Notes under the pieces: model-generated
The model's database searches: none
The model's input: the letters and a program-made list of their open reading frames with translations, nothing else
What the model was told of the DNA's origin: nothing
Program-made: the position numbers and the translations under genes
Source: Patiria miniata
Taxonomy: Eukaryota > Echinodermata > Asteroidea > Valvatida > Asterinidae
Assembly (NCBI RefSeq): GCF_015706575.1
Contig: NW_024037052.1
Span: 1,364,001 to 1,428,000 of the forward strand
Reading direction: 5' to 3'
Length of the DNA stretch: 64,000 bases
Shown: one piece after another, positions 45,509-58,600 of the stretch
How positions within the stretch are numbered: the first letter of the stretch is position 1
Layout: every line of letters begins with the position of its first letter

Positions 45509-46861
45509 TTATCACCGGTTCAACATTCGGTGTTAAGGATACTGAGCAAAGGCGAAACAGAAAATAATTGGAGCAATACTCTACCCTACAGCCGCGCAAA
45601 GCTTTGGTCAATTTATTATTACCAGGATCAGGAGAGGGGTTCATCAGGTCCAGTGCGCACCCCCCCCCCCCCCAACACATACACACCCAATGTCTGCTGG
45701 GCACCCATACGTGTTTGGATTTTGGGAGCTTTCTTTTATCTTTTACTTTCACCGAATGCCCAAAATGCACAGAATATAATCCAGGTTTTGGGAGGGGCGA
45801 GGGACAAACCAACATTTCTAACAACTTTGGCCTGTTTTTTTTTGTTTTTATAGTTCAGGGCTAACATGATAAAATGTGGTTGAGATTATTTCTTCAAAAA
45901 TAGCAACTGTGTGTTACTGGCGCTTTCGTTTCCTTAATTAGGCCTAAGTAAGAAAAAAAAGGAGAAACAACGGAATAGATAAAATGTCAACAGGAGACAA
46001 AACACCGTTACATATACAAAATGACGTTTCTCCCGCCACAGAATAAAATATAGGCCTAACAGGTTTCAAATAGGTGAGGCAAAAATATCAACAATGTCAC
46101 CAACCATAGGCCCCCAGTCAGTATAACACACTTTTTAAAACTTCACAGTTGGCATAGTACGGCGCAAGCGAATTCAGTGAGGCAAGAAATATCTTTTTGT
46201 AGCGTCGTTGCATGGGGTTACTAGCCTCAGTCAGCAAACAACCAAATCAACTACAAGCTAGAGCTCATCACGCTGGCGTCGCTAGAGGCGGGACCTTAGG
46301 GTGTCACCCCCTCCCCTGCCGCCGCCGCCGCGTGGTGAAATCGTCGTCCCGCTGTCCGCGTGCAAGCGGCAAAGTCGTCGGCAAAATATGCCGCGACTAA
46401 GAACGCCACCTATTGTTCAATAGTGTCTAAGATCGCGTACTTCGTTCGTACCCCCGCCCTGCAATCAGGACGCTGGGCCACTCTGATGAGCTTCACAGAA
46501 TCTTGTGAAGGAAGTGGCCTATGACCTATGTATAAAGCATCTTGCTGCAGCTGTTCAAGACCGCAGTCGTACAATGTACGCAAATGCTACCCGAAAACTT
46601 TCTATAGAAATGCACACGTTCCATACTGGATGTGATTTCAATTCTGTTTCATTGCGGCCCATGTGGACACAATTTTGAGCGTCGCATAATCCAATCCGAC
46701 CGTTCGTAATTCGAAACGGAGCCCGGGAAAGTGCCGGGAACAGTTTTACAGAACTTCCTACATTATTACGCATTTTCAACGAAAAACAAACATCTCTAAG
46801 CTGGAAAAAAAAAGAGTAATGAGTCAAATCTTAACGGCTGCGTTTCAAACTTTGCAGAATC

Positions 46862-46894
46862 CATAGACATATAATATATTATTATATGTCTATG
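46862..46894. mobile_element. 33-bp hairpin with 8-bp duplication (copy B)
   Basis: Identical to 7009-7041, flanked by GCAGAATC on both sides, so the insertion predates the separation of copies A and B. Confidence 0.7.
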
Positions 46895-47275
46895 GCAGAA
46901 TCATGACCGTGATGACGCGCAGATCACAGGTCACGCAAAATCCAACCAATCAGAGTGTGAATTCATCAGAGTATCCTAGCGTCCTGTTTGCAGGGCGGGC
47001 CGGGGTACAAGCGAGGTACTTACTTTGAACAGCGCCTCCGATCGTCAGTGGGCCCCCGCCCATTAACCTCTCCCTCTCCATGGGCGTCGCAACGGGGAGG
47101 GAGAAAGGGGGAGGCGCTCGCCCCCCCCCCCCGGAAAACGAAAAAAAGGTGGGAAAAGGGGAGAAAAGAAAGGAAAAAGAGGTGCGAAGCCAGATTGCTA
47201 TTAATTTGGGGGGGGGGGGGGTACGGCAATAATGCTCCCCTGCTCACGATCGGCCAAATGATAAATTGAGATTAA

Positions 47276-48716
47276 CTAGAGTTTCGCGTTTGTTGAGTTA
47301 CAAACGCAGAGTGGTCGGGCGGACAGCCTTCTCATTATACACTGCCCAGTTAAGTTAGGAATATATGTAGAAACAAGGATCACGAAATTAAATCCCTTCA
47401 AGTATGATCAATGTTTCAAAAAGGTATCTTTAACGGTGTGATAAACTTCAGTAAACATTCTATGTGCACAAAAAGTTATTTCTGGTTTGATGACGTCATC
47501 AGTCAAAAATGGTTAGTGAATACTGATGAAGTTCGGAGAGGATAATTTGTCATTTTAAAATTAAATAACGTATGAAAATATGGGAAATATAATTGTTTGT
47601 ATTAATATCACCTAACTTCCGGTTTGACGACGTATTTATAACACCTAACTTCCAGTTTGATGACGTCACAGCATTAGAGATCCAAAGGTGAACATTGTAA
47701 TGGATATCATTATTTGGACTTCGAAGATATGACAGGGATCAAATGATAGAATTAAATTAAAACTTTGATCTTTTTCGAATTCCCCTTAAAGTAACTTCCG
47801 GTCTGATGACGTCATGAATTTGAAACCTTGCCAAGTTATCTGTGGTTAATCAGAGAATATCAAGGGGCCATTTGGTAAAATTTGGACGGATGGTTTAACA
47901 ATTACAGAAGGGAAACTATATTTCATGTGCCGATAGGGGGCGCCCTTTCGGATGATGACGTCATCACACTGTTTTTTGCGTCTTGCATTCCTCACTTAAC
48001 ACTTTCATAATATATATGTCTGTAGTGAAATGCTTCCGCTTTTGAGTTATATTCAGTTTTTATTGCACTTCCGGTAACACCGGAAGTAAAGGTCAAGCGG
48101 TTTTGCGTCCGGGAACACGAAATGTTTCTCACGGCATAGTCTACAACCTCACGAAAAAAACGAACACGATACTCTATTTAGTTCAAAAGATATAACGCAA
48201 ACTATTTTGTCAAAGTTTGCCCTTTAATAAATCGCTTGTAATTTGATACCTGATGACGTCATGATGACGTAACAAAATGTACAACATCTTCGTAACATGG
48301 TACAAGTTCACACAAGGTTTTGTGATCATACCGTGAACCGTTCGGAAGAAATGCTACTTTGTTTTGATATCAGGCTAACGTCTTCATTTGGAATTCACCT
48401 AACTTTGACCTTCCGTTAGACCCGGAAGTAAAGGTCAAGCGAGTTCACGTACACTACAAAAACTGTTAAACGATTAATGGTCTATCTGATAACAGAATAC
48501 AATCATCATTGATTGTTTAGTTCAAGAGTTATAGGTGAAAGTAACTGGTCACTTTTTCAGATAAAATCACTTGTAATTTGACACCCGACGACGTAATCAT
48601 GACGTCAGAGCAATATGCACCACTTCGGATGAGGTCCGATATATATTGAAAGTTACAAGTTCATACCATATACCGTTTAAGAGAAAACCCGCGGAGAAGT
48701 ATTGTCCGGAAAAAAA

Positions 48717-48749
<33 letters not shown>

Positions 48750-48797
48750 TAATCGTAACAGATCCAAAGAGTGGTCGGGTTGTGCCCGACCACTCAA
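47276..48797 (-). mobile_element. Helentron/HINE-like insertion absent from copy A
   Basis: Copy A has the uninterrupted site GAGATTAAAAAGTTACC (7421-7436). Read on the minus strand, the insert begins with a hairpin (GAGTGGTCGGG, 5-base loop, CCCGACCACTC). It ends with CCCGACCACTCTGCG..., a second hairpin (GCGTTTGT, loop, ACAAACGC) and then GAAACTCTAG. A hairpin about 6-10 bases before a CTAG end is Helitron-like. The inverted GAGTGGTCGGG pair near the two ends and insertion within a T run (no target duplication) fit the Helentron/Helitron2 type. No Rep/helicase is encoded, so it is non-autonomous. It contains an AAAG/AAGA microsatellite (48713-48748). The exact ends may shift by two bases because of the shared A run. 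Confidence 0.65.
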
Positions 48798-48812
48798 AAA
48801 GTTACCGTGAAG

Positions 48813-49202
48813 ACGGATAGTACGGAAGACGGAGATTGCCACTCAATGGGATAGTACGGAAGACGGAGAGTGCCACTCAATGAGTGTGAATATTTTTTTT
48901 GTACAGCAGCCGCCACTTATTACGCCGCCAGATAATAAGTGGCGGCCGCCACATAAGTCATAATGCCGCCACATAAGTCATAATGATTTAATTTTTAGTT
49001 ATTAATTTTATTCACACTTTTTATGTAGCGGCTGCCACTTATTATCTGGCGGCCGCAACATAAAAAAGTGTGAATATAATTTTTTTTCTGTACGTGTGTA
49101 AATAATTTTTTTGTACAGCGGCCGCCACTTATTATCTGGCGGCCGCCACAAGTGGCGGCCACTGTACAAAAAATATTCACACTCATTGAGTGGCACTATC
49201 CG
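48813..49202. repeat. Nested GCGGCCGC palindromic element (copy B)
   Basis: Counterpart of 7444-7833, practically unchanged. Confidence 0.7.
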
Positions 49203-49328
49203 TGTTCTGTAAAAATCAGACAATCCCGCTGATGAACTTCGGTATCATATCCCTCGGACTTAACTCGGTTCTTCGTGGGAGCTTATTCGAGGCCGGCCGA
49301 AAGTTGTCCCAATCCTACGGTGAATCAT

Positions 49329-50024
49329 TAAAGGTTTTGCCCTGCGCCGACGTATAAACAACGTATAAACACTGTTAGCCTATACTCAGTATGTTTCCTA
49401 CGAGTGAAAGTTATTGGAAAACATCACTTGGGTGGGGCATGGGACTCGAACCCACGACTTCGTACTTTCCAGTACGGAGCTTGTGAAATCGGTTGGCTGG
49501 TTCTAATCCGATGAACATGTAGCGGCGGTTATGGTACCGCAAATAACTTGACTATTCATGAGATGGAACTTGCGTCGGGGTGATGTAAATCAATAGGTTT
49601 TGCCCTTCCCCGACCGGGGCCGTAAGTCCGGACTCCTCATAGGACCGACGCCTCATATGAGGCATACAATTCCGCCTCATAGGTCCGACGCCTCATAAGT
49701 TCGACGTCGGAAAAACGAAGCGTACTGAGCGTCGGAGCTTTGAGGTGTCGTCGGAGCCATGATGAGGCGTCGGACCTATGAGGCGTCGGACTTGGGCCTT
49801 TATTTGGTTGGGGGATACCATTTTGTCGGTCTTATGAGGCGTTGGACTTATGAGCGGACCCCCCCCCCCCCCCACGACCAGCAGTCCCGCAAGCTCGGTG
49901 GTTGATTGGTATTAATTTCGTCTGCACTATTGTAAGCGGGAGGACGCGGGTTTGAGTCCCACCCGAGTGATATTTTCCAACTTTCACTCAGGAAGTAACA
50001 TACTGATTATACAGTGTTAACACG
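49329..50024. repeat. tRNA-like foldback element (copy B)
   Basis: Counterpart of 7960-8655 with the same tRNA-like arms and central CCTCATA array. Confidence 0.65.
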
Positions 50025-50879
50025 TCCTCGAAGAGCAACGGACCCTATATTGGTCACCCTGACCCAACCCGTTGTGTTTGGGGTGGGGTGGGGCTAAAAT
50101 TATGGATTTTATATTACTTTAGACATCTCGTTTTCACTTGCAAAAAGTGCAATTGGTATTGTAAGTTTTTGTTTTTAGATGCAGGAAAAGGTTTATAATC
50201 TACGAACAAAGAGTTATTTTTGTTTGAATAGTTTCTTATGTGTTAGGTCTAACTTGCACCAAAATAATGCGCGGACTAACTGTACTAGCGCGAGTTACCG
50301 TAACGAAAATTACCGAAATATATCCGTCTAGATATTTGATTGCTCTATTTTCATTTTAATATTTTGATATGGTAGCATACTACTATAGTGACCTACACCC
50401 TAACGATGTAAGGGCATGACTATTAGGACATTTCCAAATGCAATTGTATTTAAATTCATGTTTGATATGCCATAAAACGCCATATCGATAATAATCGTAT
50501 TGCTAAACCAACAGAAATTAAGGTAGTGTAGTCACTTAACTTTTAGGGATCTTCTGTGAGGAAAAAAACACCCTAAATGCTTTGATTTTATAGAATAACA
50601 GCACAGAGTTGCAGAAGACACCGTTATTGTGGCATGGCTGCGCCGTTCCGAACTTGATCTCCATAATTATGGAGATCACTGGTTCCGAAAGACCTGAAAG
50701 AACAGCCTGCGAAGAGCGCCCCCTTTGTCCTATCGTCGACAGACAGGAAAAAGTGGCCCCCAGACGACTTGTTTTGCAATCCTTACTTCGCATATCGGCA
50801 CCTCTCGGCACCTGTCTAAACTTTAATAAGATAAGCGCAAAATTTAAACGGAAGTGCGCCCTAAAGTCACCGGTTAAAC

Positions 50880-50911
50880 ATGTCTGCTAAGAACATTTTA
50901 CCACAGAGCAG
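50880..50911 (+). CDS. Candidate first coding exon (copy B)
   Basis: Identical to 9509-9540 (MSAKNILPQS, donor GTAGGA). Same reservations. Confidence 0.25.
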
Positions 50912-51196
50912 GTAGGATAACATTTCCTAAGATTAGAATAAGATGTGTAAATACTTCTGAACCACTTTTTAGAAATGTTAAATTCCACACTTTTAGATGT
51001 CTAGTTAGGAAAGAATGTTGCAAGTTACAACCTGACGCCACTTCCGCGATTGTGTAGGCCTATGGAGGAGACTGGCCGACTGGAAATTCGGCGATCGTGT
51101 AGTGGAGGGCCCCCGTTTTGTTTTGATCAAATTAGAGTCAAAAATGTTTTTCATTGCTAAAAAAATCACCTTTACAATCAAAAGAAGACTTTTGGG

Positions 51197-51948
51197 AGTA
51201 ATTGCAGAATACCCCGCCACTCGGAAATACACCCCTAAAATCACTGGCTACGAGGTTGGAATCACTGCAAAAGAAACAATTCAAGTCCATTGCCAGCTAC
51301 GCGGATACTGAGTGGGGTAATCCTTATTTTTAGGACCCCGTTCCTATATAGGAAGGGAAAGACTCACCAAAACAGTTGACTAAATGACACTCAAAATTGA
51401 CATTCTGATACTTCTTGGCACATCTGAACAATTGGCAATGACACCTTCTTGACTTCTAAAGACTGCTTTAGCCTGCAAAAGTCACTTTGGTACTGGACAG
51501 ACATCTGCAAAAGTCAGTTTTGAACAGAACTCGTAAAAAATAGAGGTGTCCTAAAAGTAAGGATTACCCTGAGTGGGGGTCCATTATTTGAGAATGAAGC
51601 AACACAAAATGAATGAGAGTTGCTGAACAAAATTCTAAGTCCAAACCAACCACCCTGTTGGCGGCTACGAGGCTACGGAGTGGGAGTCCCCTTGAATATG
51701 CTTGAGAACGAAGCAACACAAAAGGAATGGGAGTTGCTGAAAAATTTTTAAGTCCAAACCAACTACCCTGTTGGTGGCTACGCGGTCACAAAGTGGGAGT
51801 GCAATGGACTCCGCCCTGGAGCATGACGCATACTCGGCATAGTACATACAAGTAGCGCTGAGAATGTTTATTGAGGTCAATCAGCCGTGACCTCGTAGCC
51901 GGCTACGAGGTGGATAGATCGAGTGGCGGGGTATTCTGCAATTGTGCC
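51197..51948. mobile_element. Element with 10-bp flanks and nested MITE (copy B)
   Basis: Counterpart of 9826-10576. The nested GGTAATCC element spans 51316-51568 and here has a perfect CTGAGTGG duplication on both sides. Confidence 0.55.
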
Positions 51949-52287
51949 GACTTTTGGGTAGACAGTCATATTTGAATGAATGTATTTGGTACTTTTTGGT
52001 AGGCTACTCACAAATTTACTCAGACTGGGACCGTCATGACCGTGAGTGCATAAAAACGTGCAAAATTACTACTGACGTTTTTTTACTCACCATTAGGCAG
52101 GCTAATTAATGCCCACACAACACATACATTAAAATGATATAGTTGCAAGCATGTCACCTGCGAAATTTGAGACCTTAAATCCAATTTTAAGGCAAGTTTT
52201 TGGCAGTTCAAAAACCATGCATCAACGTCAATCCCCATGCTCTGGAAATGTGTGTTTGATTCCCAATGTATTCTGGGTAGGTGTATG

Positions 52288-52719
52288 GAATGTCAGACAA
52301 GTCGACCGTTGAGACAACTCGACTCGGGACAAGTCGGCTGTTGAGACAACTCGACTCGGGACAACTCGACCGTTGAGACAGCTAACGTGCACGGCACGTG
52401 CACGGTACGGCCACGCGGTTGACCGGAGATGCGCGCACAGGCCCGGCAAATTCGAACGATGTGCAAGGACAATCATGCTGCGCTATATCGGCTCTGCTCT
52501 ATTATGTGTCATAACTCCCAAACGGCGATCAGCCGCCGTCAAAATCCCCGGTACTATCCCCTAAACTAGGCCCAAAAACATGCGAGGCGACTTGTCTCAA
52601 CGGTCGACTTGTCTTTCCATTTATCGCACATACGGTCGAGTTGTCTCAACGGTCGAGTTGTCTCAACGGGTGACTTGTCCCGAGTCGAGTTGTCTCAACG
52701 GTCGTCTTGTCTGACCCCC
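52288..52719. mobile_element. Foldback with minisatellite arms (copy B)
   Basis: Counterpart of 10916-11347, same GGTGTATG flanks and TCAACGGTCGAGTTGTC arrays. Confidence 0.75.
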
Positions 52720-52930
52720 GGTGTATGTAGAGCCTTGCAGCTAACTTGTTTTTTATTCGATGGCCAAATGAACATAGCGCCCTCTGTTAAAAAATGAAAC
52801 ATTTTGCATTCACTCAGATCAACAAGAGGGCGCTGTTTTATCTACACGATAATAATGTTATAGCTGAGGAGTCTTTTTGCACAATGCATTGCAGTACACA
52901 TCAACGTGATGTCTCACGTATGGATTTCGA

Positions 52931-53455
52931 TAGCCCGACTGCGTCTTGCCGTACAGTACTATCGCAAGCTCTGTAGTACGGCCAGACGCCCAATGCTTCC
53001 ACAGAGGCTGAATTTTTTTGGCCGCTGATGTAGCGATTTTGCTACAGATTTCGATCGAGATTATCTTTTCATCCAGGACACAAATTTCCAAAGTTAAGGT
53101 TCTTAGTCGTAGAGCAACTCATACCTTTTCGAAAAAACGTTCTTTTGTCTCAATATTTTCATCCATCTGGCCAAAAGCCGACTTTTCAGTCATCTTTCAC
53201 AAATATCGTCCCGAAAATGCTCCCCCTTGCGATTTCAAAATGGCGGCCGCGCTGTAATGTATGCATTATGCGAGTGCGCTTGGGCAAGGTAATGAATATG
53301 CATCATAGTTTATGACGTTTGTCGGACACTCGCACGAGGTCATGAACTAAATAATGCATCAGCGGCCAAAAAAATTCAGTCTCTGTGGAAGCATTGGGCG
53401 TCTGGCCGTACTACAGTGCTTGCGATAGTACTGTACGGCCAGACGCAGTCGGGCT
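52931..53455. mobile_element. Palindromic TAGCCC element, arm-deleted (copy B)
   Basis: Counterpart of 11559-12375 with the same GGATTTCGA duplication (52922-52930, 53456-53464). It is about 290 bases shorter: most of the right arm and about 19 bases of the centre are missing. The joint AATAATGCATCAGCGG shares CAT with the intact right arm (GCTACATCAGCGG), so it looks like a microhomology deletion inside a hairpin. Confidence 0.85.
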
Positions 53456-53903
53456 AGGATTTCGATAACTCTCTGCAAAATTAGAATTAAAAGCTGAATT
53501 TTTGGTGATGCAATGCTCACAACAGCAACTTTGCGAGGCAGAAGTTTCGGGGATTATTGAAGAAACTGTAGTGAGTAAGAAGCTTGCAAATTTGATTCAC
53601 ACTGGTTTTATTATGCAGCACAAACTTTTGCACGATATGGATACCTTAAGTTTTGGGACTCTCATACACAGTATTGAGAGTCCCAAATTTTGGACTAAAA
53701 TTTACTGTGCTGTTTGGGCCTTGCGATTCAGCGCGCAATGCATGCTCAGACTCATGGTACATGATCGCACGGTACATTGCGTGGTGATTGCCATCTTTAT
53801 TTTGGGAAGCTTGTTGTCGCCGTTCTGTCATCATCATTTTACCCCCAAATTTCCCTTAAAAAATCAAAAGCCTGCCCTCTATCTATGACATTACTTCTGG
53901 AAT

Positions 53904-54836
53904 TAGCCCGACTGCGTCTGGCCGTACAGTACTATCGCAAGCTCTGTAGTACGGCCAGACGCTGAATGCTTCCCAAAAGACTGAATTTTTTTGACCGCTG
54001 ATGTAGCGATGTTGCTACATCTTTTGATCGAGATTATCTTTTCATCCAGGACAAAAATTTCCACAGTTAAGGTTCTTAGTCGTAGAGCAACTCATACCTT
54101 TCCGAAAAAACGTTCTTTGGTCTCAATATTTTCATCCATCTGGCCAAAAGACGACTTTCAGTGATCATCTTCCACAAATATCGTCCCGAAAATGCTCCCC
54201 CATGCGATTTCAAAATGGCGGCCGCGCTGTAACTCATGAATATGCATGAAAAGTCTGTGACGTGTGACCTCGTGTTTTTGGACGTGCGTGCGGCGGCGCC
54301 GTACGTACATATGTACATGTACATTACTTGTAGACAACAGCCCAGTACGTGCATGCACACTTACGTCCGCGCGGCGGTGTGCATGCACGTACTGGGCTGT
54401 TGTCTACAAGTAATGTACATGTACATATGTACATGTACGTACGGCGCCGCCGCACGCACGTCCAAAACACGAGGTCACACGTCACAGACTTTTCATGCAT
54501 ATTCATGAGTTACAGCGCGGCCGCCATTTTGAAATCGCATGGGGGAGCATTTCGGGACGATATTTGTGGAAGATGATCACTGAAAGTCGTCTTTTGCCAG
54601 ATGGATGAAAATATTGAGACCAAAGAACGTTTTTTCGGAAAGGTATGAGTTGCTCTACGACTAAGAACCTTAACTGTGGAAATTTTTGTCCTGGATGAAA
54701 AGATAATCTCGATCAAAAGATGTAGCAACATCGCTACATCAGCGGTCAAAAAAATTCAGTCTTTTGGGAAGCATTCAGCGTCTGGCCGTACTACAGAGCT
54801 TGCGATAGTACTGTACGGCCAGACGCAGTCGGGCTA
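53904..54836. mobile_element. 933-bp palindromic TAGCCC element, absent from copy A
   Basis: Both ends read TAGCCCGACTGCGTCTGGCC inward. TTCTGGAAT is duplicated exactly on both sides (53895-53903 and 54837-54845), and copy A has one TTCTGGAAT at 12815-12823 with no insert. The arms are nearly perfect reverse complements around about 54365. They share GCGGCCGCCATTTTGAAATC with the 11559 element, but the centre differs (TACATGTACATATGTACATG and GTGCATGCACGTACTGGGCT). No transposase. Confidence 0.92.
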
Positions 54837-55380
54837 TTCTGGAATCAGCCTCCGCTTCTTTACATTCTTTACATACTGAGTAACCTACATGTACACAAAC
54901 TAAATAGGTCAAGTTTGTCCCAACTCTGCCAAAAATGACCCACAAAAATTCCCCGTTTTGCTCTGACACATATCCAAGACGACAGCAATCTATCAATCAG
55001 TCAAGACCCCGTACATGTAGTTGCATGGGTAATGTTGTCCCTGGTCTTTATAGTATCTTTTCCCCTTAGATGTTAGAAAATGGGTTTTTTTAAAACCAAT
55101 TTCAAGACCAGGTTTTACAGTGACATCATTTGTTACTTTTTGTAAAAGTGTTATTGGATTAAGGAAGTAAAGGGAAATATAAGATTTCAAATAAACACTT
55201 TGAATAATAGTCCAATGTTTTCAATCACAATACTGTTTTTTTTTTCAAATTTCTCTGGTTATTATTATGTCAGTGTGTGTACATGTACAAATTACCACTA
55301 CTCCAATGGAACAACTCATAAACTTGCAAATCATAGTCACATGTAGCACAACAATACTTGTCCCTTTCTTTGTTGTTTAG

Positions 55381-55584
<204 letters not shown>

Positions 55585-55675
55585 TAAGGCTCTCAGCTAA
55601 TGTTCTGCACTGCATGGATCATAGTGAATAGCTGATCTGGATTAGTGTGTTGAGCTTGTCACGGGTGTTGGTCAC

Positions 55676-58600
55676 TTTGCTGAATTACCACTTCGCCGAA
55701 TAACCACTTAGCCAAATGGCATCAGGTCAACTCGGACCCAAACCAAGTCGGACCCATGCCAAGTCGGACCCACGCCAACTCGGACCCACTACCAACTCGG
55801 ACCCACTACCAACTCGGACCCAAGACCAACTCGGACCCACTACCAACTCGGACCCAAGCACGACCAACTCAGACCCAACAATGACTTAATCATTAGTTTC
55901 AGAGATTATATTTATACATGTAGGTCATCTTAATAGTGCTTATATAGTGAAGATATTCGGTAATTATATTGGTCAGAATGGGGCTTTTAGTTTTGTTGTT
56001 TGATTATACTACATTGATTTTGCACTCTTATTACTCATTCACATGAAGAAATGGATATGTGCAATGTTTTCCTTTTTCATCTGCTTTTTGTGGGTGTGTG
56101 CCAAATAATCAGTGTTGTAGGTCTCGAGACCGGTCTCGAGACCACTTTTTGCTGGTCTTGGTCTCGGTCTCAGAAGGTGTGGTCTCGGTCTTGGTCTCGG
56201 TCTTGGTCCCCTTTAGCCCCATAAATGTGGCCTATTTACTGGACTGCCTCCGTAAACATAGGCCACACATCCACATGTACAAAAATCGTGTCGACGGAGC
56301 CAAATTTTGATTTTCACATTTAGGCTTAGTTTGTAGGGTTTTTTTGCTTTAGAAGCATACTCACCCTCTTTATAGGCTAATCAGAAAGTGCTGCCTTTTT
56401 CAGATGTATATTTTTCGTGAAATTTCCAGATTCATTTTTACACGTTTGTGTATCAAAATTTCAAAATGAAATTTCACAAAAATTAGACATCTGAAAAAGG
56501 CAGCACTTTCTGATTAGCCTGTAAAGAGGGTGAGTATGCTTTTAAAGCAAAAAAAACCTACAAACTAAGCCTAAATGTGAAAATCAAGAGTTTTGTACAT
56601 GTGGATGTGTGGCCTATGTTTACGGAGGCAGTCCAGTAAATAGGCCACATTTATGGGGCTAGGTCCCCTTTGGTCTCGATATTTTGGCTCGTCTCGGGTT
56701 GAGACCGGCAATATGTAGCTTTTACAGCTTGATCGATTACTTTTTGTTTACTTCGTTCAGTACAATTAATAGTTAAAACATTTGCTAGCCCGTAGATCAA
56801 GCTTGTTATATATCGCGGTCGGTTTGGACTTGACAGCACGTTGGAAAGTCTCCAAAGTACATGTAAAGCTGCAGCAGTTCCAGTCACTGAACGATTTGGA
56901 ACAAGTTCGGCATTTATCTGTTGAGTCGGGCACATAAAGCAAAGTATAAACTTCTAACAATTTATACAATAAGGGTCAACCATTTTTGGGGATTGTGTAG
57001 TTTAGCCCACCCCTGTGGGCGTAATCACTTGCATTTTGTATTCTGATAATAAATGAGGTGCTTCAAATTAGTTATATATTTTCGACCCCACACAATGATC
57101 TCTTTAATTTGGGACAGTATTTTGAAGAAAAAGTAAATATTTCAACCTGATTTTCCAGCATTGAACTCACACACTCTTACCAGTTACCACTCACTGTTGC
57201 CATGAGAGTGTATGATGAGACCCCATTTTCTGGCTGCTCAGTTTGAAGTACCCCATTATTCCTCAAAAATTAAAATCCCGTTCAGAAAAAAAATTAAAAA
57301 TCCATATCTGGCACATACTGGCTACCACCTCACAACTTGTGGGTCTACATGTACAAGTCCACATTCTATGACAGAAATTTAAAAATTGATTCAACATTTT
57401 CTAGCTCCCATTTTTTAAAATCAAGTACATGCACACAAGTCTTGTTAGAAGTTAAGTCCTATATTTATTTAAGGAAAAAAAGAGGCACAATGTAAAATTA
57501 AAATTGCATCTTTAAATATCCGTTAGAAGTCATAGCTGAAACCAAGGGGTGACTGTGGAGTTTAGGATCCGAGTTCCTATAACAGATGAAACATCTACCT
57601 TTAACTTTTACTTTTGTCAAGATTGGGTGCAGCCCATTATATTTCTTAAGTATAACTACTTTTTGCTCAAGTAACGTGTCATGTATCAATTTGTCAACAC
57701 TGCCACTGGTCAAAATTTTGGTCTGTAATCTTTGTGAATAGAAAGGTTACAAGTTTCAACTATAATAACGTGTCTTGTTTTTTTATTTCGACTATTGTTA
57801 TTTATTATCAGCGGTCTTGGTCTCGGTCTCGGTCTCGGACCATATTGGTCTCCGCCTTGAAGGGGCTGGTCTCGGTCTCGGTCTCGGACTATGCGGTCTC
57901 AACTACAACCCTGCAAATAATATAAACCAAATTAAATCACACTCAATGAAGGATTTCAATATGTCACAAAAATGTTGTTCAGTGAGGAAGTTATTAATTT
58001 GAAATACATGTAGACCTTTCATTTCATGTAATTGTTAGTTTGTTTAATTTTTTTTTTTTTTTACGAATCTGTTTAACTTTTTATACTTTTTTGATTAACT
58101 TTTTTCCCCCATGGAACATCATAGTCGAACATACAGACAGCTAATGTACCTGTAAGGCCTTGAAGGATAATCTTCCCAGAGCTCCAATACTCCTTTTTGA
58201 TGATTGACATTTCATAATTGTAGGGTATTTAATAAGTTGATCTTTTTTTTAGTTCACATGCTGGCTTTGAGTTTTGTGGGTTTTTTAACGAATCTGTGTA
58301 ACTTACTTTTTTGATTAACCTTTTTTGTTCAATATGGAACCTTCGTTTTTCTTGCAGTGTATGCAATGGTGTTTATGTGTTTTTTTTTGTTAAATACATA
58401 TACAAATGTACATGTAGAAATTAGAATAGACTTTGTTTTATACTTTATTTATTTTATTGAATGACTTATAATGTTTACTTATATTTATTGAATTAATCGT
58501 GTCATGTTTGAAAGTGTTTATGTTTCAATGTCATACTTTCCAATTTTATTTTTCTATGAAGATCTGTTTTGAATTTATGTGGTTTGAATTAAAAATGAAA

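Noticed and set aside
47276-48797. Autonomous Helitron
   Set aside because: No Rep or helicase coding sequence in any frame of the insert.
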